DNA of 64,000 bases from Halomonas sp. LR3S48 (GCF_025725665.1 NZ_CP107009.1:558001-622000), one strand, 5' to 3'. Positions 1 through 11,375 are shown, numbered from the stretch's first letter. The notes: generated by a model not told the origin, from the sequence alone. Made by a program: numbers and translations.

Positions 1-24
1 TGAACGAAGCGCCTGCGCTTCCAA

Positions 25-56
25 CGACATCGCCCCGCTTCGGCGGGGCGATGTCG
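25..56. terminator. Perfect 14-bp hairpin, probable terminator
   Basis: Bases 25-38 pair perfectly with 43-56 around a TTCG tetraloop, followed on the plus strand by TTTC. It sits just beyond the stop of the minus-strand gene at 63-470 and just after the window edge. It could end that gene, a plus-strand gene lying upstream of the window, or both. The T-runs are short on each side. Confidence 0.6.
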
Positions 57-62
57 TTTCGG

Positions 63-470
63 TCACTGACCCGAGTCGGGCCAGTCGATGGCGCCTTCGC
101 TGCCGTCGGGCAGTACCTGCCAGAAGCGGTCGGGTTCGTCGCCCGGTTGCCAGCCGCCCAGCGAACAGCGCACCTCGCAGCCGAGCCGAGTGGCGGCATC
201 ACGAGCGCAATCGCAGTCGCGCGGCCAAGGGGAGTGGGGGCTGTCGAGCCACAGGCTGGCGAAGCCGTCGGCTGCTTTCTCCACCAGCAGCACCGGAACC
301 TCGTGCCCCGCATGATGACCGCGAGTCTGCCATTTGCCGCGCCCTGCGCCGCGCAGCGGGGCGGCATCCAGCGTCTCGCCCAGCCAGGCATCGATCGCGG
401 GAAGCGGCGCCTGGCGCAGGTAGATCTCGATGTCCGGATAGCGCATGTTGCTGTCGTGCTGATGTGGCAT
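63..470 (-). CDS. Conserved-looking hypothetical protein, 135 aa
   Basis: I do not recognise a family. The predicted 135-residue product is soluble, with no signal peptide or membrane segment, and is rich in Asp, Gly, Pro and Trp. It has a CDC motif in the middle and ends in an acidic, Trp-containing tail. The ATG at 470 has a GAGAG stretch upstream as a possible ribosome site; an in-frame ATG eight codons later is an alternative start. It follows dapE on the same strand after a 20-base gap, so it is probably the last gene of the dap run, and the hairpin at 25-56 lies immediately beyond it. Coding is supported by this tight spacing and by codon use like its neighbours. The function is unknown. 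Confidence 0.6.
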   Translation of the reverse strand: MPHQHDSNMRYPDIEIYLRQAPLPAIDAWLGETLDAAPLRGAGRGKWQTRGHHAGHEVPVLLVEKAADGFASLWLDSPHSPWPRDCDCARDAATRLGCEVRCSLGGWQPGDEPDRFWQVLPDGSEGAIDWPDSGQ

Positions 471-490
471 GGTGAACTCTCTCGGCGCGG

Positions 491-2675
<2,185 letters not shown>

Positions 2676-2707
2676 GCGGTGTCCTCGCGTCTTGTAGGGA
2701 GTGGGCC

Positions 2708-3052
2708 TCAGCCCTTGAGATCGTCGTAGTCGCCGTCGCGATAGCCGACGCGTATCTCGTCGCCGGTATCGAGCATCGGTCGCTTGAGCAGTGTGGGGTT
2801 GGCCATGATCAGCGCACGGGCCTTGTTGGCGTCGATGTCCTGCTTGTCCTCCTCAGGGAGGTTGCGCCAGGTGGTGCTGCGCCGATTGATGGCTTCCAGA
2901 ACCGGGACGCGCTCGAGGATATGCTCGAGCAACGCCGCGGAGAGGCCATCCTCGCGCAGGTCGTGGACCTGATAGGGTAGACCCCTCTCGTCCAGCGTCT
3001 TGCGCGCCTTGCGGCAGGTATCGCAGTTCTTGATCACGAACAGAGTTGCCAT
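2708..3052 (-). CDS. ArsC/Spx-family putative reductase (YffB-like)
   Basis: Small thioredoxin-fold protein of the ArsC/Spx family, YffB/MgsR-like branch, 114-115 residues. It opens with ATLFVIKNCDTCRKAR, giving a CDTC redox pair close to the N-terminus, and contains the RRSTTWRNL segment and a conserved KRPML stretch near residue 90, both typical of the family. The cellular substrate of YffB proteins is not established; arsenate reduction should not be assumed. Two ATGs are adjacent (3055 and 3052). I prefer 3052 because it lies six bases from an AAAGGAG site; its first base is shared with the dapC stop codon. Its place between dapC and dapD is the same as in Pseudomonas. Confidence 0.85.
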   Translation of the reverse strand: MATLFVIKNCDTCRKARKTLDERGLPYQVHDLREDGLSAALLEHILERVPVLEAINRRSTTWRNLPEEDKQDIDANKARALIMANPTLLKRPMLDTGDEIRVGYRDGDYDDLKG

Positions 3053-4251
3053 CATGAGCTCCTTTCGACGAAACGGCGAATGCGTTGCGCCGCCTCGAGC
3101 GTGGCAGCGACTTCGGCCACCAATGCCAGGCGTACCCGGCCACGCCCGGGATTGGCACCGCCGGCACTTTCGCGCCCCATGTAAGAGCCGGGCAGTACGC
3201 TGACGTGCTCCGCGGCGAACAAGGCTCGGGTGAAGGCCTCGTCGTCACCATCCGGCACTGCCGGCCATAGATAGAAACTGGCCTCGGGCGCAGGAAATTC
3301 AAGCACCGGGGCAAGAATCTCGGTCACGGCGGCAAATTTCTCGCGATAGGCGTCGCGGTTGGCGCGTACGTGGCTCTCATCGTTCCAGGCGGTGATCGAG
3401 GCGTGCTGCAGCGGCAACGACATGGCGCAGCCATGATAGGTGCGATAGCGCTTGAACGGCGCGATCAGCTCGGCGTCTCCCGCGACGAATCCCGAGCGTA
3501 GCCCGGGCAGGTTGGAGCGCTTGGAGAGCGAGTGGAACACCAGGCAGCGGCGATAGTCGTGGCGGCCGATGGCGGCACACGCCTCGAGCAGCCCCGGCGG
3601 TGGAGCGGCCTCGTCGAGGTAGAGCTCGGAGTAGCACTCATCGGAGGCGATGATGAAGTCATGCTCGTCGGCCAGCGCGATGAGCTTCTCGAACTCGGCC
3701 TGCGGCGTCACCGCTCCGGTGGGGTTGCCCGGCGAGCAGAGGAAGACGATCTGCACCTCGCGCCAGGTATCCGCCGGCACGGCGTCGAGGTCGGGTCGAA
3801 AGCCGTTCTCGGCCCGGCAGTCCAGGTAGAGCGGCTGACCTCCGGCGAGCAGGGTGGCGCCCTCGTAGATCTGATAGAAGGGATTGGGCACCGCCACCCG
3901 CGCCGGGCGGGTGCGATCCAGCGCCGCCTGAACGAAGGCGAAGATCGCCTCGCGGGTGCCGTTGACCGGCAGCACCTGGCGCTCGGCGTCGAGGCCCTCG
4001 AGCCTGAAGCGGCGGGTGGCCCAGCCGGCGATGGCCTGGCGCAGCTCGGGAATGCCGGCGGTGGCCGGGTAGCGAGCGAACGCCTGTTGGTGGACTTGCA
4101 GCGTCTCCAGGGCCGCGGCGAAGGGCGCATGCTGTGGCTCGCCGATGGTCAGGGGGATGTGCGCGAGCCCCTCGGGGGGCGCTACGCCGGCCTTCAGCGC
4201 GGCGAGTTTCTCGAAGGGGTAGGGCTTCAAGGCGTCGAGGTCGGGGTTCAT
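3052..4251 (-). CDS. dapC: Succinyldiaminopimelate transaminase
   Basis: PLP-dependent fold-type I aminotransferase that forms N-succinyl-LL-diaminopimelate from the 6-oxo precursor, using glutamate. The 399-residue product has the N-terminal LDALKPYPFEKL signature of the dedicated DapC group, the ASDECYSEL stretch before the cofactor site, and the PLP-binding lysine in SLSKRSNLPGLRSGF. It is the first gene of the dapC-yffB-dapD-dapE run and has its own good sigma70-like promoter at 4306-4334, so the dap genes can be expressed independently of glnD upstream. The stop codon overlaps the start of the ArsC-like gene. Confidence 0.92.
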   Translation of the reverse strand: MNPDLDALKPYPFEKLAALKAGVAPPEGLAHIPLTIGEPQHAPFAAALETLQVHQQAFARYPATAGIPELRQAIAGWATRRFRLEGLDAERQVLPVNGTREAIFAFVQAALDRTRPARVAVPNPFYQIYEGATLLAGGQPLYLDCRAENGFRPDLDAVPADTWREVQIVFLCSPGNPTGAVTPQAEFEKLIALADEHDFIIASDECYSELYLDEAAPPPGLLEACAAIGRHDYRRCLVFHSLSKRSNLPGLRSGFVAGDAELIAPFKRYRTYHGCAMSLPLQHASITAWNDESHVRANRDAYREKFAAVTEILAPVLEFPAPEASFYLWPAVPDGDDEAFTRALFAAEHVSVLPGSYMGRESAGGANPGRGRVRLALVAEVAATLEAAQRIRRFVERSS

Positions 4252-4305
4252 CGGTGTCCAGCGCCATGGAGCGGCGTCTTTGTCGTGGCTGCGGGCAGAC
4301 CGACG

Positions 4306-4334
4306 ATTATAGGGAAGCCCCCGGCTCGCCTCAA
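4306..4334 (-). promoter_or_regulatory. Sigma70-like promoter for the dap operon
   Basis: Reading the minus strand, a -35 TTGAGG (4334-4329) and a perfect -10 TATAAT (4311-4306) are separated by exactly 17 bases. The -10 lies about 55 bases before the dapC ATG. Confidence 0.7.
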
Positions 4335-4340
4335 ACCCAT

Positions 4341-4366
4341 ACGTGGCAGGCGTCAGCCTGCCACGT
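4341..4366 (-). terminator. Hairpin spanning the glnD stop codon
   Basis: ACGTGGCAGGC (4341-4351) pairs perfectly with GCCTGCCACGT (4356-4366). The four-base loop (4352-4355) contains the glnD stop codon, so the last codons of glnD form the 5' arm. The minus-strand sequence after the hairpin (ATGGGTTTGAGG) is only weakly T-rich, so termination strength is uncertain. The -35 of the dap promoter starts seven bases later. Confidence 0.5.
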
Positions 4367-7034
4367 CGAGCATTTCGATCAGCCGCTCGCGCAGGCGCTG
4401 CTGGCGCTCGGGGTCGGTCAGCGGCGCGCCGGCCTTGTCGGTAATGAAGAAGACGTCCTCGACGCGCTCCCCCAAGGTGGCGATCTTGGCCGCCGAGAGC
4501 GAAATGTCCTGCTCCATGAAGATGCGCCCGACCCGGGCCAGCAGGCCGGGGCGGTCGGGAGCGGTCAGCTCCAGCAGGGTGCGCTCGTTGGCCGGGTCCT
4601 GCTCGATGAGTACCTCGGTCGGTACCTTGAAATGGCGCAGCTGGCGCGGGGTGTGGCGAGTGACGATCTGCGGATAGTCATCGGGGTCGTCGAGCTCCTC
4701 CACCAGGTGTGCGCGGATCTCCTCGATGCGGGCGGGATCGCGGATGGCGCGGCCCTGGTCGTCGAGCACGATGAAGGTGTTCAGCGTCCAGTCGTTGCTC
4801 GAGGTGGCGATGCGGGCATCGTGGATCGAAAGCCCGAGCTGCTCCATGGCGGCGGCGGTGGCGGCGAACAGGTCGTCCACCGAGCGGGTGTGGATGAACA
4901 CCTTGGTGCCGCCGTCGGTCATGTCGTCGGTGGGGGCGCTGATCAGGATCAGCGGCAGTGGCGATTCGCCGTGGGCCAGGATCCCCATGGTCTGCCAGGC
5001 GATCTCGCTGGGCGCGTACTGCAGGAAATACTCCTCGCCGAGCGATTCCCACAGGCGGTCGACCCGGCCGATGTCGGCGCCCACCGTGGCCAGCAGCGAG
5101 CGTGCCTCGCCGCGCGTCTCGCGCACCCACTCCTCGCGATCGAGCGGATTGTCCAGGCCGCGGCGCAGGGCGCGCTTGGTTTCGGCGTGCAGCTGGCGCA
5201 GCAGCGAGGCACGCCAGCCGTTCCACAGCGTCGGGTTGGTGGCGTTGATGTCGGCCACGGTCAGCACGTAGAGGTAGTCCAGGCGGGTCTCGTCCCCGAC
5301 CAGGACGGCGAACTCGCGAATCACGTCGGGGTCCGTGATGTCGCGCTTCTGGGCCACCATCGACATCACCAGGTGGTTCTCCACCAGCCAGCTGACCAGC
5401 CGAGTGTCGCGGCTCGACAGGCCGTGGCGCTCGGCGAAGCGCTCCACGTCGCGGGCGCCGAGGAGCGAGTGATCGCCGCCACGGCCCTTGCCGATGTCGT
5501 GGTAGAGTCCCGCGGTCCACAGCAGCTCCAGTTTGGGCAACTGGTGGACCAGCGCCGCCGCCACCGGAAACTCGTTGCGCGCCTCGGGCTTGCGGAACTG
5601 GTGGATGAACTTGAGCAGGCGCAGGGTGTGCGCGTCGACGGTGTAGATATGGAACAGGTCGTGCTGCATCAGGCCGACCGCCTGGCCGAACTCTGGCAGG
5701 TACTTGCCCAGCACGCCGTAGCGGTTCATGCGCCTGAGCTGGCGCGCCACGTTGCCGCTGGAGCGCAGCAGCGACATGAACAGATGCTGATGCTGGGCGT
5801 CGTCGCGGTAGAGGTCGTCGATCAGATGGCGATGGTCGCGAATCAGGCGGATGGTGTCGGCACGCACGCCCTCGATCTCGGGATGCTCCGCCATCAGCAG
5901 GAACAGCTCGAGCAGCGCGTAAGGGTGGTCGCGGAAGACCGCTCGGTTGCGTGCCTTGATGTAGCCCCCCTCGATCTCGAAGCGTTCGTTGAGCGAAATC
6001 GTTTCCAGCCGTTCGCCGCCGCGCAGGATCGCTTCGTCGAAGTGCTGCAGCAGCATGTCATTGAGCCCGGCCAACGCCGTGACGTGCCGGTAGTAGCGCT
6101 TCATGAACTGCTCGACCGCGAGTCTCTCGGGGGTGTCGCGGAAGCCGAACAGCTCGGCAATAGTGCGCTGGTGGTCGAACAGCAGGCGATCCTCTGCGCG
6201 GCCGGTGAGCATGTGCAGGGCGTAGCGCACCTGCCACAGGAAGGCCTGGCCCTGGCTCAGGATGCGCAGTTCGGCATCGTTCATGAAGCCGTTGGCCACC
6301 AGGTCCTCGTAGCGCTGGCTGCCGAAGTGGCGCTTGGCCACCCAGCCGATCATCTGGATGTCGCGCAGTCCGCCCGGTGAGCTCTTGATATTGGGTTCGA
6401 GATGATACTCGGAGTTGTTGAAGCGGTGGTGGCGGGCGATCTGCTCCTGCCACTTGGCCTCGAAGAAGCGGTCCGACGGCCACATCCGCTCGGGGGCGAT
6501 GCGTGCCTTCATCGCTTCGCGCAGCGATTCGGGCCCGGCCAGGGTGCGCGACTCCATCAGATTGGTGATGATGGTGATGTCGCCTTCGGCCTCGCGTTCG
6601 CAATCGGAGAGCGAACGCACGCTGTGGCCGATCTCCAGGCCGATGTCCCATAGCAGGGTGATGAAGGCGGTCAAGCCCTCGCGGTAGGGCGTGTCGTCGT
6701 CACTTTCCAGCAGCAGCATCAGATCGACGTCGGAGTGCGGGTGCAGCTCGCCGCGACCATAGCCGCCCACGGCGAGCAGCGCCACGCCATCGTCGGGCCA
6801 GTCGTGCAGCGACCAGGCCACGCCCAGCAACTGATCGAGGCTCCAGGCACGGCCGTGCACCAGGTCGCGGATGTCGGCGCCGGCATGGAAACGCTCGTCG
6901 AGCCGGCTCTGGATGTCGCGCAGCGCCGCCTTGAAGGGGGCGATGGGCGAGCGGGTACCGGCGAGTTCGCGCCGAAAGGTCTCGGCATCGAACAGCGTCT
7001 CGTCGGGCACGAAGCGATAGTGGTGCAGGAGCAT
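4353..7034 (-). CDS. glnD: [Protein-PII] uridylyltransferase / uridylyl-removing enzyme
   Basis: Bifunctional nitrogen sensor: uridylylates PII when glutamine is low and deuridylylates it when glutamine is high. The 893-residue product carries the nucleotidyltransferase motif GGYGRGELHPHSDVD near residues 90-104 (the two Asp are catalytic), an HD hydrolase domain with LYHDIGKGRGGDHS in the middle, and two ACT domains at the C-terminus (TAPDRPGLLARVG in the last one), which bind glutamine. I start it at the ATG at 7034, which lies 11 bases after the map stop; the same frame stays open further upstream but that part has no GlnD character. Length and domain order are normal for the family. Confidence 0.96.
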   Translation of the reverse strand: MLLHHYRFVPDETLFDAETFRRELAGTRSPIAPFKAALRDIQSRLDERFHAGADIRDLVHGRAWSLDQLLGVAWSLHDWPDDGVALLAVGGYGRGELHPHSDVDLMLLLESDDDTPYREGLTAFITLLWDIGLEIGHSVRSLSDCEREAEGDITIITNLMESRTLAGPESLREAMKARIAPERMWPSDRFFEAKWQEQIARHHRFNNSEYHLEPNIKSSPGGLRDIQMIGWVAKRHFGSQRYEDLVANGFMNDAELRILSQGQAFLWQVRYALHMLTGRAEDRLLFDHQRTIAELFGFRDTPERLAVEQFMKRYYRHVTALAGLNDMLLQHFDEAILRGGERLETISLNERFEIEGGYIKARNRAVFRDHPYALLELFLLMAEHPEIEGVRADTIRLIRDHRHLIDDLYRDDAQHQHLFMSLLRSSGNVARQLRRMNRYGVLGKYLPEFGQAVGLMQHDLFHIYTVDAHTLRLLKFIHQFRKPEARNEFPVAAALVHQLPKLELLWTAGLYHDIGKGRGGDHSLLGARDVERFAERHGLSSRDTRLVSWLVENHLVMSMVAQKRDITDPDVIREFAVLVGDETRLDYLYVLTVADINATNPTLWNGWRASLLRQLHAETKRALRRGLDNPLDREEWVRETRGEARSLLATVGADIGRVDRLWESLGEEYFLQYAPSEIAWQTMGILAHGESPLPLILISAPTDDMTDGGTKVFIHTRSVDDLFAATAAAMEQLGLSIHDARIATSSNDWTLNTFIVLDDQGRAIRDPARIEEIRAHLVEELDDPDDYPQIVTRHTPRQLRHFKVPTEVLIEQDPANERTLLELTAPDRPGLLARVGRIFMEQDISLSAAKIATLGERVEDVFFITDKAGAPLTDPERQQRLRERLIEMLDVAG

Positions 7035-7045
7035 GTTGGCTCGAC

Positions 7046-7837
7046 TCAGTGGTCGAGGAAGGAGAAGTCTTCCTCGTGGCGCGCCGTGAGCACCTCGACG
7101 CCGGTCTCGGTGACCAGCAGCGTGTGCTCCCATTGCGCGGACAGGCTCTTGTCCCGGGTTACGGCGGTCCAGCCGTCGCGCAGCACCTTGGTCTGATGCC
7201 CGCCGACGTTGATCATCGGCTCGATGGTCAGACACATGCCGGCGGCCAGGGTCGCGTCGGCCTCAGGGGCGTAGCCGTCATAGTGCAGCACCTGCGGGTC
7301 CTCGTGGAAGGTGGCGCCGATGCCGTGGCCGCAGAAATCCCGCACCACCGAGTAGCCGTTGGCCTCGGCGTGGTTCTGAATGGCGCGGGCCAGTTCGGAG
7401 AGGCGCACGCCCGGGCGCACCAGGGCAATGCTCCGGTACAGGCACTCCTGAGTCACCCGGCAGAGCCTTTCGCCCTGGATGTTCTCGCCGACGATGTACA
7501 TGGCGCTGGAGTCGCCGTGATAGCCGTCGGCGGTCTTCACGGTGACATCGATGTTCATGATGTCGCCCTTCTTGAGCTTCTTCGCCGGGTCGGGGATGCC
7601 GTGGCAGACCACATGGTTGAGCGAGGTGCAGATCGACTTGGGGAAGCCGTGGTAATTGAGCGGTGCCGGCGTCGAGCCCAGCTCCTCGACGATATAGTCG
7701 TGGCACAGGCGGTCCAGCTCGCCGGTGGAAACGCCGGCCGTGACATGGGGCGCAATCATCTCCAGCACGCTGGCGGCCTGGCGGCCGGCCTCGCGCATCT
7801 TCTCGATCTCGTCGGGCGTCTTGATGGGTATGTTCAT
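7046..7837 (-). CDS. map: Methionine aminopeptidase type I
   Basis: Removes the initiator methionine from nascent proteins; cytosolic dimetal enzyme. The 263-residue product has the pita-bread fold landmarks: His in NYHGFPKSICTS, the Asp pair in NIDVTVK and YHGDSSAM, His in GHGIGATFHE, and the two Glu in TIEPMIN and WEHTLLV. It lacks an N-terminal zinc-finger extension, so it is type Ia. I chose the ATG at 7837 (MNIPIKTPDEIEKMR), which fits the family start; an upstream in-frame start at 7882 would add 15 unrelated residues. It is divergent from rpsB, as in many gammaproteobacteria, and is followed by glnD. Confidence 0.95.
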   Translation of the reverse strand: MNIPIKTPDEIEKMREAGRQAASVLEMIAPHVTAGVSTGELDRLCHDYIVEELGSTPAPLNYHGFPKSICTSLNHVVCHGIPDPAKKLKKGDIMNIDVTVKTADGYHGDSSAMYIVGENIQGERLCRVTQECLYRSIALVRPGVRLSELARAIQNHAEANGYSVVRDFCGHGIGATFHEDPQVLHYDGYAPEADATLAAGMCLTIEPMINVGGHQTKVLRDGWTAVTRDKSLSAQWEHTLLVTETGVEVLTARHEEDFSFLDH

Positions 7838-8153
7838 GGAATCTCGGTTCAGAGGGATTGCAGCGCCGGCAACGTAGGCCAAGGACGGCGGGCGACTTCA
7901 TCTCGTTGGCGAACTATGGTATAAAGCCGCGCGCTTTCCTGCAATCGTCGCTGCCCCGGCCTTGGCCCGGTCGGCTGACGAGGCGTGAGGGTGCTGGCGT
8001 CGAGCTGCGACACGTCACGGTTCGCGCCGTTAACTCAATAGCCTTGAAAACACACACGTACCGGCACATGGTCCCGGGTGCTGCCGCGGTCAATCCCGGC
8101 GGTCGGATCCATGGGGTACGTGGAGGCCTAACCCGATTTTTCAGGAGTCATCC
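7838..8153 (+). promoter_or_regulatory. map/rpsB divergent region with probable rpsB promoter and S2-type leader
   Basis: No gene is visible in these 316 bases. At 7917-7925 TGGTATAAA resembles an extended -10 and is followed directly by GCCGCGCGC, the kind of GC-rich discriminator found at ribosomal, stringently controlled promoters; no good -35 is evident. The transcript would carry about 220 bases of leader, ending in a GC-rich segment (8070-8130) with several short complementary stretches and then AGGAGT before the ATG. In E. coli and relatives the rpsB leader is a target of autogenous repression by S2. That this leader does the same is inference. Confidence 0.45.
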
Positions 8154-8900
8154 ATGGCACACGTCAACATGCGCGACCTGCTCAAGGCAGGCGCACACTT
8201 CGGTCACCAGACCCGTTACTGGAACCCGAAGATGGGCAAGTTCATTTTCGGCGCTCGTAACAAGATCCATATCATCAACCTCGAGCACACCCTGCCGGCC
8301 CTCAACGAGGTGATCGGCGTGGTCGAGAAGATGGCCGCTTCCAACAACAAGATCCTGTTCGTCGGCACCAAGCGCAGCGCGAGCAAGATCATCAAGGAAG
8401 AGGCCAACCGGGTCGGTCAGCCGTTCGTCAACCACCGCTGGCTCGGCGGCATGCTGACCAACTACAAGACCATCCGTCAGTCGATCAAGCGTCTGCGCGA
8501 CCTCGAGACCATGCGCGAGGACGGCACCTTCGAGAAGCTGACCAAGAAAGAGGTCCTGATGGCGACCCGCGAGCAGGACAAGCTCGAGCGTTCCATCGGC
8601 GGCATCAAGGAGATGGGCGGCCTGCCCGATGCGCTGTTCGTCATCGACGTGGATCACGAGCGTATCGCGATCAACGAGGCGAACAAGCTCGGTATCCCGG
8701 TCATCGGCGTGGTGGATACCAATTCCGACCCGGACGGCGTCGACTACGTGATTCCCGGCAACGATGACTCCATCCGTGCCATCCAGATCTACGTCAGGGC
8801 AATCGCCGACGCCTGCGCGCGGGCGAAGGAAGGCCGTCCCGACGAGTTCGTCGAGGTCACCGAGAGTGAAGGCGGCGACGCGGCTGCCGCTGCCGAGTAA
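8154..8900 (+). CDS. rpsB: 30S ribosomal protein S2
   Basis: Structural protein of the small ribosomal subunit, needed together with S1 for mRNA binding. The 248-residue product begins [19 protein letters not shown] and contains FVGTKRSA and [10 protein letters not shown], all hallmarks of bacterial S2; the length is normal and the C-terminus is Glu/Ala-rich. The ATG is preceded by AGGAGT. It is followed by tsf after 167 bases that hold several hairpins, the classical rpsB-tsf pair, and probably represses its own operon through the leader. Confidence 0.98.
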   Translation: MAHVNMRDLLKAGAHFGHQTRYWNPKMGKFIFGARNKIHIINLEHTLPALNEVIGVVEKMAASNNKILFVGTKRSASKIIKEEANRVGQPFVNHRWLGGMLTNYKTIRQSIKRLRDLETMREDGTFEKLTKKEVLMATREQDKLERSIGGIKEMGGLPDALFVIDVDHERIAINEANKLGIPVIGVVDTNSDPDGVDYVIPGNDDSIRAIQIYVRAIADACARAKEGRPDEFVEVTESEGGDAAAAAE

Positions 8901-9067
8901 CGGCGAGTCGCCCGGGCCGGCGCTGCCGGCCCGGGTGGGCGGCCAACCAAGGCGGCCGCCCGCTACCGTTCCGCCGTGGCGGAGCGGGATTGAACCGGAC
9001 CCAAGGGTCCGGCGCCCTTATTCCCAGGTCGAACCTAACCGGGTTCCACTATCAAGAGGTGAATACC
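8901..9067 (+). promoter_or_regulatory. rpsB-tsf spacer with four consecutive hairpins
   Basis: Four hairpins follow each other: 8911-8921 with 8925-8935 (11 perfect GC pairs, GCT loop); 8937-8944 with 8954-8961 (8 pairs); 8966-8975 with 8978-8987 (imperfect); and 8995-9001 with 9006-9012 (7 pairs, CAAG loop). None has a T-run after it, so these are not ordinary intrinsic terminators. They may be processing sites or 3' stabilisers that set the rpsB:tsf ratio. AAGAGGTGAATACC supplies the tsf ribosome site. Confidence 0.55.
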
Positions 9068-9937
9068 ATGGCAGCGATCAGCGCTTCCCAGGTCAAGGAA
9101 CTGCGCGAGCGTACCGGGCTCGGCATGATGGAGTGCAAGAAGGCACTCACCGAAGCGGATGGTGACATCGAAGTCGCCATCGAGAATCTGCGCAAGAGCT
9201 CTGGCCTCAAGGCCGCCAAGAAGGCCGGCCGTACCGCCGCCGAAGGCGCCGTGGTGTCCCGCGTCGCCGAGGATGGCAGCTACGGCGTGGTGGTCGAGAT
9301 CAATTCCGAGACCGACTTCGTCGCTCGTGACGACAACTTCAAGGCCTTTGCCGACAAGATCGCCGACGCCTTCTTCGCCGCCAAGAGCGAAGACGTCGCC
9401 GCCGTGATGGAAGGCGCCCTCGAGAGCGCCCGCGAGCAACTGGTACAGAAGATCGGCGAGAACATCGGCGTGCGTCGCTGTGCCGTCGTCGAGGCGCCGG
9501 AAGGCGGGCTGGTGGGCGAGTACGTCCACGGCGGACGTATCGGCGTGCTCACCTTGCTCAAGGGTGGCAACGCCGAGGTGGCCAAGGACATCGCCATGCA
9601 CGTGGCCGCGATCAACCCGGCCGTGGCACGCCCCGAGCACATGCCGCAGGAGCAGCTCGACAAGGAGAAGGCGATCATCCTGGCCCAGCCCGACATGGCC
9701 GGCAAGCCCGAGCAGATCGCCGAGAAGATGGTCGAGGGGCGCCTGAAGAAGTACCTGGCCGAGAACAGCCTGACCGAACAGCCCTTCGTCAAGGACCCGA
9801 ACCAGACCGTCGCCGAGTTCGCCAAGGCCGCGGGTGGCGAGGTGATTGGCTTCACTCGCTTCGAAGTGGGCGAGGGCATCGAGAAGGAAGAGGTCGACTT
9901 CGCCAAGGAAGTCATGGAACAGGCTGGCCGTCGCTAA
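9068..9937 (+). CDS. tsf: Elongation factor Ts
   Basis: Guanine-nucleotide exchange factor for EF-Tu. The 289-residue product has the N-terminal UBA-like domain with [19 protein letters not shown], the TDFVARD motif near residue 80 that contacts EF-Tu, and the two core subdomains, ending [12 protein letters not shown]. The ATG at 9068 follows AGAGG with ordinary spacing; the open frame extends upstream into the hairpin-rich spacer but without EF-Ts character. It is second in the rpsB-tsf-pyrH-frr block, and a hairpin follows the stop. Confidence 0.98.
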   Translation: MAAISASQVKELRERTGLGMMECKKALTEADGDIEVAIENLRKSSGLKAAKKAGRTAAEGAVVSRVAEDGSYGVVVEINSETDFVARDDNFKAFADKIADAFFAAKSEDVAAVMEGALESAREQLVQKIGENIGVRRCAVVEAPEGGLVGEYVHGGRIGVLTLLKGGNAEVAKDIAMHVAAINPAVARPEHMPQEQLDKEKAIILAQPDMAGKPEQIAEKMVEGRLKKYLAENSLTEQPFVKDPNQTVAEFAKAAGGEVIGFTRFEVGEGIEKEEVDFAKEVMEQAGRR

Positions 9938-9961
9938 GGTCAGAGGTTCCAGCTCGAGGAT

Positions 9962-9990
9962 GGCGTGCGCGTGAGCGCACGCCTTCTCGT
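9962..9990 (+). terminator. Probable weak tsf terminator
   Basis: GGCGTGCGC (9962-9970) pairs with GCGCACGCC (9975-9983) around GTGA and is followed by TTCTCGT. The T-run is poor, so partial read-through into pyrH is likely. Confidence 0.5.
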
Positions 9991-10051
9991 ATCCGGCCGC
10001 CGCGTCGGCTGTAGTAGAGTCGTTCCATCCCTTGCGCCCAGGAGAGTTGCC

Positions 10052-10813
10052 ATGTCCACGCCCGATCACGTCGATCATCCCGCCAAGACCCGCAGCGAGA
10101 AGTCGAAGTACAAGCGCATCCTGCTCAAGCTCTCCGGCGAGGCGCTGATGGGCGAGCACGACTTCGGCATCGACCCCAAGGTGCTCGACCGCATGGCGCT
10201 GGAGATCGGGCAACTGGTCGGCATCGGCGTCCAGGTGGGTATCGTGGTCGGCGGCGGCAACCTGTTCCGTGGTGCCGCGCTCAACGCGGCAGGCATGGAT
10301 CGGGTCACCGGTGACCATATGGGCATGCTGGCCACGGTAATGAATGCCCTGGCCATGCGCGACGCCCTGGAACGCTCCAATATCCGCTCGCGTGTGATGT
10401 CGGCCATCCCCATGAGCGGGGTGGTGGAGCACTACGACCGCCGCACCGCAATTCGCTACCTGACGTCGGGAGACGTGGTATTGTTCTCCGCCGGTACCGG
10501 CAACCCCTTCTTCACCACCGATTCCGCAGCCTGCCTGCGCGGCATCGAGATCGACGCCGACGTGGTGGTCAAGGCCACCAAGGTGGACGGGGTCTACGAC
10601 AAGGACCCGGTGAAGCACGCCGATGCGGTCAAGTACGATCATCTGAGCTACGATAGTGCGCTCGATCAGAAGCTCGGCATCATGGATTTGACCGCTATCT
10701 GCCTGGTGCGGGACCATGACATGCCGGTCCGCGTCTTCAACATGAACAAGCCGGGCGCCCTGCTGAACCTGGTGATGGGCGGCAAGGAAGGCACGCTGAT
10801 AGACAGAGGTTGA
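10052..10813 (+). CDS. pyrH: UMP kinase
   Basis: Phosphorylates UMP to UDP; hexameric amino-acid-kinase-family enzyme, essential for pyrimidine supply, typically activated by GTP and inhibited by UTP. The 253-residue product contains the [11 protein letters not shown] phosphate loop, [10 protein letters not shown] and the acceptor-site segment [13 protein letters not shown]. It has an unusually polar stretch of about 24 residues before the kinase fold. The ATG at 10052 is preceded by AGGAGAG. The stop lies four bases before the frr start, so the two are surely co-transcribed. Confidence 0.97.
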   Translation: MSTPDHVDHPAKTRSEKSKYKRILLKLSGEALMGEHDFGIDPKVLDRMALEIGQLVGIGVQVGIVVGGGNLFRGAALNAAGMDRVTGDHMGMLATVMNALAMRDALERSNIRSRVMSAIPMSGVVEHYDRRTAIRYLTSGDVVLFSAGTGNPFFTTDSAACLRGIEIDADVVVKATKVDGVYDKDPVKHADAVKYDHLSYDSALDQKLGIMDLTAICLVRDHDMPVRVFNMNKPGALLNLVMGGKEGTLIDRG

Positions 10814-10817
10814 TACC

Positions 10818-11375
10818 GTGATCAATGACATCCAGAAAGATGCTGAAAGTCGCATGAAGAAGAGCCTCGAGGCGCTTCATGCCAACTTCAACAAGATCCG
10901 TACCGGGCGTGCTCATTCCAGCATCCTCGACTCGGTTACCGTGGATTACTACGGTAGCCAGGTGCCGCTCAACCAGGTCGCTTCGGTCAACGTGGAAGAC
11001 GCTCGTACCCTCTCCGTGGTGCCCTGGGAGCAGAACCTGGTGCCCAAGATCGAGAAGGCGATCATGACCTCCGACCTGGGTCTCAATCCCGCGAGTGCCG
11101 GCAACGTGATTCGCGTGCCGATGCCGATGCTCACCGAGGAGACTCGCAAGGGTTACATCAAGCAGGCTCGCGCCGAGGCCGAGCATGCTCGTGTAGCGGT
11201 GCGCAACGTGCGTCGCGATGCCAATAGCGACCTCAAGGCGCTGCTCAAGGAGAAGGAGATCTCCGAGGACGAGCAGCACCGCGGCGAAGAAGCGATTCAG
11301 AAGCTGACCGACAAGTACATCGCCGAGATCGACAAGCAGCTCGAAACGAAGGAACACGACCTGATGCAGGTCTGA
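10818..11375 (+). CDS. frr: Ribosome recycling factor
   Basis: Splits post-termination ribosomes together with EF-G. The 185-residue product is a typical full-length [22 protein letters not shown] at the start, [13 protein letters not shown] in the first helix region, and [12 protein letters not shown] in the body. Translation starts at a GTG (10818), supported by AGAGG eight bases upstream and by exact agreement with the family N-terminus. It follows pyrH by four bases, and a good intrinsic terminator stands at 11382-11416. Confidence 0.97.
   Translation: MINDIQKDAESRMKKSLEALHANFNKIRTGRAHSSILDSVTVDYYGSQVPLNQVASVNVEDARTLSVVPWEQNLVPKIEKAIMTSDLGLNPASAGNVIRVPMPMLTEETRKGYIKQARAEAEHARVAVRNVRRDANSDLKALLKEKEISEDEQHRGEEAIQKLTDKYIAEIDKQLETKEHDLMQV

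Noticed and set aside
4134..6380. Plus-strand open frame of 748 codons opposite glnD
   Set aside because: Shadow of glnD: His/Gln/Val/Ala-rich translation without recognisable domains, wholly inside a gene with clear catalytic motifs.
9035..10855. Minus-strand open frame of 606 codons opposite tsf and pyrH
   Set aside because: It is the complement of two certain genes, has no family features and a composition (His/Asp/Leu/Gly-rich) typical of antisense frames in GC-rich DNA; no ribosome site or promoter.
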